From assembly GCA_963855995.1 (NCBI GenBank), contig OY979726.1, positions 1,638,501 to 1,702,500 on the forward strand: a stretch of DNA of 64,000 nucleotides. The letters run 5' to 3'. The translations under genes and the position numbers were made by a program. Within the stretch, counting starts at the first letter, position 1, and the number at the start of each line of letters is the position of its first letter. Under the pieces are notes generated by a model. That model searched no databases and had not been told where the DNA came from. It saw only the letters and a list, made by a program, of their open reading frames with translations. Positions 35,001 to 44,600 of the stretch are shown one piece after another. This DNA comes from Muricea muricata (taxonomy: Eukaryota; Cnidaria; Anthozoa; Malacalcyonacea; Plexauridae).

Positions 35001-38000
35001 TCCATCTTGAGAAACCAGCTTCAGCTGTAGGGGTTAGAGTAGTCCAATAAAATTTTCCCTTGCTTGCCACGATATAAGCTCACTGTAAATTACATACGTT
35101 GATGCAACAAATATACTACCCGTAATACAAACCTTATGGGAGTCCGAGGTCTCTACAGGCCGTCCTGAACCTAGGACCACGGACCGACTGTTCTTCAAAC
35201 TATCAATAGCCACCTTAACTTCGGCCGCTGTCTTTGCTGCGAGGGAAGTTGAATTGATAATCACGTGACACTTTCCTGTCGGTACTTGGGCTCGGATCGC
35301 GGCGTCCACGCATTTCGCGTACTCCTCGCAGACAACGCGTGACAATCCCGCGGGACTTGAGAAGAGATACTGCTCGGTTGACACTGAAGCAATGTCTCGT
35401 TCCAGGGCTTTTGTGACCGCGGTAGAGATATCTTTAGCGATGATGGACGAATCCAAGGCTATAGTTGGTATTCCGGACACAACTCCCCCAGTTTGAATCT
35501 CAAGATCTTCATTTATAGAGTCCAGGACCTCTTGGACCACGCGTTGCGTCACGTCCTTCGCGTGGAGCACTACGTCAGAGCTCGCATTGGGTCCCGCGTG
35601 TGATCCCTCGCGACGTTCATCCGCGTGAACATAGCCTCCTGTCTGTATCTCAAAATCTTCGCTAATCCCGAGGAAGACCTCTCGGACAACTTCGTTACAT
35701 ATCGCCATGACATCGGGTAGGTGAACCTCATCCACACGTAACCATTTTAGCAGCTCGTCGTAGACCATTTCGCTGAGTATAATGGCTTCTTCTAGCATCA
35801 AAGTTTCACCGCTGCGAAATGGATCAACTTTCTCATCGAATTTCACCCTCTCCGCTTTCGTACCTGGTTTCTCGCCGCCACCAACGAGCGATGCAAGCTT
35901 GTGGTAGGCGGATTTTGCCGTAGAGGACGCTTTCTCCGGGTAACAAACGGCTGCTGTTGTGGTACCCAGGGTACCGGCATAAAATACCCTTCGAAGAGGT
36001 CGCCCTTTGCAATAAAGGAACATCAGACATTCAATATTGTGTTCACACTGTTTGGTCCAAGATAGCCTGCGAAGCAGGCGCTCTCGGGCTTAAGGGGGGA
36101 AATTGAAAGAGCGCCTGCCGCCATCAACCTGTATTTTCGATTTTTTCGTTCGGAGGCTACGAAAAAATCTTATTGGCTGGTTGAGACGATTGTAGTTAAT
36201 TAACAAGGGGTATTATTTTTGTAACACAATGGGTATTATTTTTGTAACACAATGGGTATTATTTTTGTAACACAATGGGTATTATTTTTGTAAACACGTT
36301 TTCCCGCGAAATGTATAATTATCTCGCCGGCCTAATAATAGAATGCGCTGTGATTGGTCAGTCGTTGAAAGGTTAGACAGCATTAATAAATGGGCGTGTT
36401 TCAAATTACGGTAGGATGGCGGCAGGCGCTCCTTCAATTTCCCCCGTTAGAAACTTCTGACAAGCTTGACGAGACTATCAGACTCAAGAAAAAAACACAC
36501 TCCGAAAAACAACATCTTGTAAACTCAAGACTCGAGCTTTTAAAAGCAAGACAACAATTTTGCGGTGATATTTCGACTCTATTTCAAAGTCATTGTTACA
36601 AGCTTGTTCCAACAAGACTGATACAGTCGTAGTAAAACAATATTGTTACGCCTTGTGTTGTCAAGGGACAACCTTGTAACAAGTCAAGACTGTTACAAGT
36701 TGCCAGCAAGTTGTGTTAAACTTGTTGACAACTTTAGACAGGCAGTGTGAACACAACTTGATCAGACGGCTTGTAAACAAACTTCTTACAAGTTGTGAGA
36801 TATGTACATACATGTTCATGTCTTATCAACACAAATTTTGGTGCTTCCCAAAAATTCTTATTTATAGTGTAGTAAGTAGCATTGTGCAACATTGGCATGG
36901 TTCGTGATTGTAACATTTACAGTACATGGTACTAGTTCTATAAGATATTTATGCAGTACGTAATAAAATTGAGCAGTGCTATTCATTAAAATTTACGAAC
37001 ATTAAGACATAGTTGTGAGAAGATTTTGCGATGTTGATATTTAATGCTAGTCACATGACTGAGAAATTATAAGGTTGTTCCATATTCAAGATGGACCACG
37101 TTATTAGTTCTAAAATATAATAAACTCAACAGGACGTCGTTAAAACTTAGTTGGAAGTGGAAACGACAATCTTTAGGAGCAACAAGATAATGTTTTAAAC
37201 GAACTTGGTGTCATAGTTGGAGGATTTTTCAAAAAATCCGTGGAACGGCAAAAAAGATGGATTCTGGACTTGTGAAATCTAGTTCTCCTTCAAACGCCTA
37301 CCATTCGTATCGATTTTAGAAGTCCAGAATCCCACTTTTCCGCCGTTCCACGGATTCTTTGAAAAATCCTTCAGCACGGCACTAAGTTTGTTTATTTTCT
37401 AATTAAAACATTCTCCTTATGTTACCTTTGCTATTTTCGGATAAAGGATGTCGTTTCCACTCCCAATTAAGTTTTAACGACGTCCTATCGTGTTATTAAA
37501 TTTCAAGACTAATAGGCTGGTCCCCCTCAAATATGGAACAACCCCATAATTTCTCAGTCATGTGACTAGCATCAAATATCAACATCGCAAAGATCTTCTC
37601 ACAACTTTGTCTTAATGTTCGTACGTTTTAATCAAAAGCATTGCTCATTTTGAATATGTTCTGCATAAATATCTTATAGAGCTGGTACCATGGTTTGCAC
37701 TGTGTATCTTTTCAACGCCAAAATCAGCGGACTTTGACTTACTTCCTCGACCAGCTAATAGGATACCCGTCAGAGTTGCAACAGTGATCGCTCCCGTTTT
37801 CATCTGCAGTGTTCTGTCAGTTTGGATGTTTGTTGCAAATTCTAAAAGCAAAAAGAGCTTTCTATCTTAAGCAGCGCAATGTTGATAACAATTTTAGACC
37901 AGAAATGGAGTATAAGCCTGTAAAAGTATGGCTTGAAGAAATTCCAAGAATTTTAACCTTTCGTCTTCCCCCAGAATGTCTTGGCTTCTTCTGCAGAAGA

Positions 38001-41000
38001 GTCTGTCACACTCTAACATTGAAATATAACGAGTTAATTTTCCAAACATTTCAATACTGACTAAAATATGAAGAGTAAGAGGATGAAGAATATGAAATAT
38101 CAAGAGTTTGAGCAAGAGAATGAAGAATATGAAGAGTTTGAGTAAGAGAATGAAGAATATGAAGAGTTTGAGCAAGAGAATGAAGAATATGAAATATGAA
38201 CAGTTTGAGAAAGAGAATAAAGAATATGAAATATGAAGAGTTTGAGCAAGAGAGTGAAAAATATGAAAGATGAAGAGTTTGAGCAAGAGAATGAAAAATA
38301 TGAAGAGTTTGAGCAAGAGAATGAAGAATAAGAAATATGAAGAGTTTGAGCAAGAGAATGAAAAATATGAAGAGTTTGAGCAAGAGAATGAAGAATACAA
38401 AATATGAAGAGTTTGAGCAAGAGAATGAAGAATATCAAATATGAAGAGTTTGAGCAAGAGAATGAAGAATATGAAGAGTTTGAGTAAGAGAATGAAGAAT
38501 ATGAAGAGTTTGAGCAAGAGGATGAAGAATATGAAATATGAAGAGTTTGAGCAAGAGAATGAAGAATATGAAGAGTTTGAGCAAGAGAATGAAGAATATG
38601 AAGAGTTTGAGCAAGAGAATGAAGAATATGAAGAGTTTCAGTAAGAGAATGAAGAATATGAAGAGTTTGAGCAAGAGAACGAAGAATATGAAATATGAAC
38701 AGTTTGAGAAAGAGAATAAAGAATATGAAATATGAAGAGTTTGAGCAAGAGAGTGAAAAGTATGAAAGATGAAGAGTTTGAGCAAGAGAATGAAAAATAT
38801 GAAGAGTTTGAGCAAGAGAATGAAGAATAAGAAATATGAAGAGTTTGAGCAAGAGAATGAAAAATATGAAGAGTTTGAGCAAGAGAATGAAAAATAAGAA
38901 GATTTTAAGCAAGAGAATGAAAAATATGAAGAGTCTGAGCAAGAGAATGAAAAATATGAAGAGTTTAAGCAAGAGAATGAATAATATTAAACAAATGATT
39001 TGAAATTTTAGTAACTAGGTACACAGCCAAAAATGTACAAACACAACAAACACAATTTCAGACTGTGAGCAGTTGTGACAAGTTTGTTGCTATCTACAGG
39101 ATGCATTTGCATCGCTCAATTGTGACAGATTTTGCTGATGACAAGTTGTCAACAAACTTGTTGCAAGTTAATTATCAAAACTTGTTATCTGCAGTCTTGC
39201 TGTAAGTTGTTTCAACAATTTGTAACAAGAACCACCAAGTATTTTAATAGAATGCAAAAGAACAGTAACTCGTTTGAAGTTACTGTTCTTTTGTATTTGA
39301 AGTTGTAACAAGTCTGCAAGTGACAAGTTGCTACAAGCCAGATAGTACAAAGTTGTTACAAATTTTCACAAGTTTGTTCTAACTTGTCAAGTTGAAACAA
39401 GCTGTCAGGACTGACAACTAGAAACAAGTCTGCAGCATCTTTGCCTGTGTCGTTAAACCACATTGAGTCAACAATTAGCCATGAAAATCTTGTGATAAAC
39501 ACCTTCATTTTATCAGAATGCTTCCACACAAGTTTTCTTCCTTTTGAAATCTGTTCTTCCAATGCAGTTCTTTCAGATAACTCAGGCTGTCCTGTTTTTA
39601 ATTCATCCTCTGGCTTATCATAGATTTCGAGCTGCATTGGAAGAAAAATAAGCTCAGATCATGACTCTCAAAGCATATTTGAAGCATACGATATGTAGTA
39701 AGGTATGGCGTTATTCTCTCCCTGGGGAAATTTTGGGGTATGTTTAAATTCAATTTGCTACAATTTAGGCTTAAATTTTAAACTGCCATTTTTTAGTAAC
39801 CTTCCAGGATTTTGAAAACTTACAAGCCAGGAGAGCCTTGCTTGGGAAAAAAGCATTCATTTGTGGGAAAAAATGGAGGGGAGTGTGGGGGCAACATTGA
39901 ATGTTTACATTACAGAACAAGTCTTACATCTTTGGGATCAATTTTCTTCCTTGGGTTGTCGGCAGCCTTGAGCGCTGTCCAGTGATAAGCAAGACCTAAT
40001 GTTGGTGGAGTAATCCACCATAAAACTTTGCTACCTCTCTGAAAAAGAAATAACGTCTGATCTAGACAGGGCTGTGACTGCTTCCATTAGCATCAGGTGC
40101 ATATTCATATATTCATGTTTTGCCCGACTTTTTTTTTTAGAAATTTACTTTGACTCCACTGATTTAAAATGAAATTAGACTGGTAGATACAAACATATAA
40201 GCATGCCCTCCCACTGGTTGCCCTTTCAAAAGCATATTAAACTGTAAACTACGAGCATGCAAAGGATGATGGGTCAATGGTTATTTTCACCTCTAAACAT
40301 AGTATTATTTCTCTGAAAGTGCAACTAAGGCACATAGGAGACTTACCATGGAAGACAGATGTGCTACATCCCCAAGTATCAGGCCTAAACAAACAATGAT
40401 CCCTCATTCCCTATGCAGACATAGTTCACAGTTTACGCTCTTGGAGAGACAACCTCAATTAATTTTTTTTAGCTTAGCCACAAAGGCAGGGTCACCACAA
40501 CAAGGTGAGTCAATTACTGTGGGCCCGGATTACCTATTCCACATTTTCGGCAGAGCGTTGACTACACTCTTTTCACATGAGGACTGGGTTCAAGTCCACC
40601 TTACTGGGGATCGAACTCGGAACCTTAGAGGTTAAAGGCAAGTGGTCTGATCACTACACCACCGAAGCTCCAATAACACCACAGAAGCTCCACCTCCACT
40701 ATATAGCTTTAGCTGTAAATCTTAATATGGATAACTACAGTAAGAGCTAGTCGCACATAATTAGCTACAGATTCTTTTCATGGAACGTTCACTGCCTTCA
40801 CAAAGTCATTCATAACAATTTTTAGATGTTAATATCAAAAATCTTACACGGCTATTTTTGTACAAATTATACCAATATTCCATTCAGTCAAACAAACAAT
40901 ATTCATTTAAAATGTCCACAAAACAAATTAAACCAAACCCGCATACACGACTAGACCTACATCGTCACGAAAATAAATCACTTGAAAGAAAAAAAAACGG

Positions 41001-41052
41001 AGAAAAAATGAACATGACTACAATCACGACTTACCAGCATTGCAGAAGCCAT
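32066..41052 (-). CDS. MICOS subunit MIC26/MIC27-like protein with a large EDxxIQTG repeat insertion
   Basis: MIC26/27 (apolipoprotein O family) proteins sit in the inner mitochondrial membrane and help shape cristae junctions. Exons in gene order: 41052-41035 (MASAML), 40038-39928, 39631-39503, 37841-37743, 36004-35133, 34370-34016, 33117-32066. All junctions agree in phase except 39503 to 37841, which needs an unseen exon of length 3n+1. Family features: KIDPKDLEIYDKPEDE, then the first hydrophobic segment MKTGAITVATLTGILLAGRG, RRPLRRVFYAG and the second segment TLGTTTAAVCYP. The C-terminus EDKDMYSTRSS resembles the end of vertebrate MIC27 as I recall it. Between them are seven EDxxIQTG motifs, near 35650, 35498, 34120, 32949, 32830, 32300 and 32184, alternating with YLFS-type modules. 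The protein is at least 878 residues against about 270 for human MIC27. The start has A at -3 and G at +4. Introns hold several transposon-like elements. Confidence 0.82.
33277..33338. repeat. Short hairpin (15-bp arms) in the last intron of the MIC27-like gene
   Basis: CCGAATAAAGACAAC at the left is the exact inverse complement of GTTGTCTTTATTCGG at the right, separated by about 32 bp. Probably a degenerate MITE end. Confidence 0.6.
34770..34930 (+). mobile_element. 3' tail fragment of a non-LTR retrotransposon (LINE)
   Basis: The frame reads ILKNVLKLWNSLSGEPRDIE followed by SLIQFNELKCSTLKPVR and a stop, then an AT-rich tail. The pattern LWNSLxxxxRxxxSLxxFxxxLK is typical of the extreme C-terminus of CR1/jockey-like reverse transcriptases. 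It lies antisense in the intron 34371-35132 of the MIC27-like gene. Strongly 5'-truncated and non-functional. Confidence 0.55.
36090..36455. mobile_element. Transposon-like element with 38-bp inverted termini and internal 23-bp repeats
   Basis: The left terminus 36090-36127 (AAGGGGGGAAATTGAAAGAG, then CGCCTGCCGCCATC) is inverted at 36413-36452 (GATGGCGGCAGGCGCTCCTT, then CAATTTCCCCC). Inside, 36197-36295 holds four copies of the 23-bp unit GGGTATTATTTTTGTAACAC(AAT). No coding capacity; MITE-like. Located in the MIC27-like intron 36005-37742. Confidence 0.82.
36590..36800. repeat. Dispersed family A element
   Basis: Repeated ACAAGTTG/CAACTTGT words (for example GTTACAAGTTGCCAGCAAGT and TTGTTGACAACTTTAGACAG), as in the other family A copies. 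It lies between the two large inverted elements in the same intron. Confidence 0.65.
36925..37692. mobile_element. Long foldback element of about 768 bp with arms of about 340 bp
   Basis: The left arm starts CATGGTACTAGTTCTATAAG at 36925 and continues through CACATGACTGAGAAATTATA, AGTTGGAAGTGGAAACGACA and TCCGTGGAACGGCAAAA to about 37270. The right arm, from about 37320 to 37692, is its inverse complement with scattered mismatches, ending CTTATAGAGCTGGTACCATG. No coding capacity. It lies in the MIC27-like intron, with its right end 50 bp from exon 37743-37841, so the primary transcript should form a long double-stranded stem. Confidence 0.88.
38064..38990. repeat. 30-bp minisatellite (GAAGAGTTTGAGCAAGAGAA ...)
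   Basis: About 30 tandem units of 30 bp, some followed by a short spacer (ATGAAATAT). Blocks of several units are themselves duplicated: the stretch near 38180-38330 recurs near 38690-38840. One plus-strand frame reads EEFEQENEEY repeatedly; the minus strand gives hydrophobic LLLKLFIFFI repeats. It is intronic to the MIC27-like gene; the long ORFs here are products of the period being a multiple of three. Confidence 0.93.
39060..39440. repeat. Dispersed family A element interrupted by a hairpin
   Basis: ACAAGTTGT-type sequence as in the other copies. Between 39253 and 39294 it carries a 15-bp perfect hairpin (AAAAGAACAGTAACT / AGTTACTGTTCTTTT, 7-base loop). Confidence 0.65.
40515..40675 (-). 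mobile_element. tRNA-derived SINE
   Basis: On the minus strand: GGTGGTGTAGTGATCAGACC (A-box-like), then GGTTCCGAGTTCGATCCCCA (B-box-like GTTCGATCC) about 30 bp later. These are spaced like the internal promoter of a tRNA gene, followed by a non-tRNA body (GGTGGACTTGAACCCAGTCC ...). It lies in the first intron of the MIC27-like gene in sense orientation. It does not fold as an intact tRNA. Confidence 0.68.
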
Positions 41053-41607
41053 TTTGCAAAATGTACAAAGAATCGAAGACCGCGAGCTTCGAGGAATATG
41101 GGGCGAGAAAATCAACCCGAATTTAAGGCGGACCGTATAAAATTACAAGAAAAGAAAACGATAAAGTACAAGACAATATATCATCGGTTTTTGTAGTAAA
41201 ATATTTTATTTAGCAGATTTCTTTTACTAATTCCTCCTACTTGTGTTAACTTTCTCTGTTGGTGGAGGAACTTTGATAGCCCGCAACACCTGACTGCTTA
41301 TAATACAAAGACAATATTCAATGGTTTTCTGTGATTTTTATTTTCCTTTTTTCCCTAATGTGAAAAAAAACATGACCGGAATAAATTTTTTTTCTAATGC
41401 ACAGTTTCTTTCGATGAAATTTTGATTTAAAACGAAGCATTTTGGCTCGGAAATTGAACATTTAATTAAAGGCATATTAAAAATACGAGTTTTGTACCCG
41501 GCATTTCTTCAATCAGACCATTCAGACGTGTCCTTTTACAAATCAAAACAATAACAACGATTAATTATCATTTTACATAATTCTCTCTTTTGAATTTCGT
41601 ATCAATA
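41053..41607. promoter_or_regulatory. Divergent promoter interval, MIC27-like / SLC22A18-like
   Basis: 555 bp separate the start codons of two genes transcribed away from each other. No TATA box was identified with confidence; the assignment rests on gene arrangement alone. Confidence 0.4.
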
Positions 41608-44600
41608 ATGTCGACCGTTTTGACCGAACGATTTTCAAGAAAGAAAACTGTTCCGTATGAAAATACAAATTCAGCTGATATGTCAAAATCAAAAAATGCG
41701 GCTCAAGACAGCCAGGAATCGAATAGTTGGAAGGATATTTCAGTAGACGAAGGTGGAAAATCGAATGAAAATAAATGGTTTCTGTTCTTAGCTGTTCATT
41801 TCTGCAATGTTCTGTATTCGTCATGTTTTTGGATCAACGTCGGAGTTTATCCGGTAGGGTTACATTCAATATTTGTTTATATCATGAGTACATAGTAGCT
41901 CTTTCATTTGGTTAAAAGCTACTTACTTCAATATGCACCAGTCGACGGTCACCGGTAAATCGCTACATCTCCCCCCCCCCTTAACTCGGACCTATGTTGG
42001 GATTACCAATAACCTCGGGATTTGCTTATTTGCATATCAAATGATTCCAAATACACATATTCCCGAGGTAAAGGGGGGGGGGGGGGGGTAGGAGTTTTAC
42101 ATTGACTGGAGCCACATAATAAGAAGGTACAAAAATTCCTCTTCATTGCCTTTTCTTCATAGCTTGCATACCAATTTATATGTTTCATCTGTATGCAGCT
42201 TTAATATTCATACATAATTGATGTCACTTAGCTAGTGCCCTAAACAGAAGCCATCACCCCCCCCCCCTGTATTCTGTTGCTTAGCTGCTTTCCTAGTTTC
42301 TTATGCATCAAAATTAACTTCTTTTGCAGTAGCAGGGGGATAGACTGGCCCATTATGTTGTCCTTCCAGCAACGATAGAAGGCCTATATGGCTAGCAAGC
42401 AACAACTGATGGACATTCATTAAAATTCAAACTATATTAAAAAATTCACACAAAGACAAAAACATACTTGCCCTCCAGATGCCCAGTGCAACGTCATTTG
42501 CAAACGGTTTATACCAGTTTACATTTCCCAATGCACTTTAGTTTATTTCTTTCTAAATAAACCTAATATTTTACTTCATTTGTTTCTTTTATTCTTAATA
42601 CCCACCAGTACATAACGAAATCGCTTGGTGTTGACATCGTCATGTATGGCTACCTTCAAACAGTATTTGCTGCTTTGCAGTTGGCAGGCGGAACAATTTT
42701 TGGTCGCCTTGGCGACGTAATTGGTAGTCGGGCAGGTCTAGTGTTGGCGCATGCTTGTGGATTCATGGCATACTTTCTCGTAGCAGCTGCAAATGGCCCA
42801 GCAATGCTATTTTTGTCACGAGTGCCAGGCATTCTTATGCATGGATCTCAAGGTAGGTGTTACCTAGCTGTGTATAGCATTCACTATTAGCTCATTCAAA
42901 AAAAGCTGTTCTTCCACAAGAGTAAACTGTAAACCATATGCAAGCAAGGGAGGCTTATTTTCACATTTAAACACATCTATTTCTTTGAAGCAGCATGCAA
43001 GGCACATTGAGAACTTATGACTGTAAATTTACTTGTTACAAATAACGCAATTCCAACAATTCATCATTCCTTGCATGCTCATAGTTCAGTGTATGCTTTT
43101 GGAAAGACAACCTTGATTGTGATAGCTGTATACCTTTTTTTATGTCACTGTCAGTCTCACTTGACATCCAGTCACTTGAAAGTAATGTTTATGTTGTTCA
43201 CCAGTATTACAGAATGTACCCAGGTTGCTAGAGGTTCTTGTCTCTCTGCCTTGCACGGACCTTCCTCTGGCAACCAGGATACACAGAATAGGTAAACTAC
43301 AGACTGAAGTTATCTTCAATGTTGCATATATGCACCATGCATTTAATTTACCCATAGTTTTATAATAAACTAATTTTCAATTGGCTTTGCATAGGTGCCC
43401 ACATGGTAATGACAGATTTGACAACCCATGAAGGTATTCAGATAATGTATATTCATTAATTTTATTTTCTAACGGAATTCATGTCCTAACCATGAACACA
43501 CATGTCAAAGTTGAAGTCATATTAAGTGTAAATCGGCGTGCATACTCTATCACATCGGTCACGTTGATACATTATAGACATACACGAAAAAATCTCGAAA
43601 AATAGTTTTTGTTATTTTTTTCTTTTTCTGGAAAGACTGCTACAATAAGATATACTCCTGGTTCCTCATTCATTTCAATTTATGTGTTATGTAAATATAG
43701 TTGATGCATTTCACAAAGTGTGATGCAACTTGCCTTTTACGCAACGAATTTATTTTAAAAATTGGAGTTTTATGATCAGGGATGCTACACTGTGCAACGT
43801 TTCTTGCAACTTGTCTCGCAATCTTAGCAGAGGCTTGGATCTAGTTTTAAACAGCCAGTTTCTATTTGCTGCTCAACAGAAATATTGCAAGACAAGTTGC
43901 AAGAGAAATGTTACACTGTGCAATGGCTAGAAAGTGCGTCGCAGCGTTGCGGCAATCGTTGCGAAAAGTAGAACCTGATTCTACATTGTGGAATGCTTCT
44001 TGCAACAAAAATGTTGCCTGACTTTATGACCTGACTTCACTTTGCAATTTCGCATGCAACTCGTGTCGCAACAAAATTGCTGGACAAGTTGCGGCAGAAG
44101 TGTAAAAGCGCCTTATCAGGGAGTTAGCCACTTTGACCCTTTGTACATGTTAACAATTCAAGCAGGCGAACTGTCCGCTGTTACCTTTATTTTCTAATGT
44201 ATTAATATTTTTTTCAACGTGTTGACAGAACGAGCAGTAGCCTTGGGAAAGCTTGGCTTTTCCTATGGAGCTGGAGTCATCCTTGGTCCATTCATTGGCG
44301 GACAAATCTCTAAATATTTCTCTCAAAAAGCAGCTATGATGTCAGCAGCATTTTTATCCATATTTGCCATGGGTTTCGTCATGGTATTCATACCAAAATT
44401 CACAAGAAAAAAAGGTTGGTATTTCCTACACTTAAACGAAATTCTGCCACGTGCAGATAGATCCCTTCCATAATTATCTAAATCCATCCAGCTCTGTCTT
44501 TTTCTCCCATCTCAATTTTTCTGCTCTCACTTTAAATCGTCTCTTAATTCTTGCCATTCCTCTATAGTATCTCAAATCCCCACTCTCCTCCATCTCTTAT

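Noticed and set aside
37894..38972. Several long minus-strand ORFs (up to 290 residues) of LLKLFIFFIL repeats and plus-strand acidic repeats
   Set aside because: They are read-through of the 30-bp minisatellite; the period keeps frames open. No start context, splice sites or homology.
39253..39294. 15-bp perfect hairpin as a microRNA precursor
   Set aside because: The stem is too short for a metazoan-type precursor and it lies in a repeated element.
40515..40675. Functional tRNA gene
   Set aside because: Only the internal promoter-like boxes are present; acceptor-stem complementarity is not evident and the sequence continues as a SINE body.
40858..41196. 112-residue plus-strand ORF
   Set aside because: It overlaps the minus-strand first exon of the MIC27-like gene and is Lys/Asn-rich low complexity; judged a shadow.
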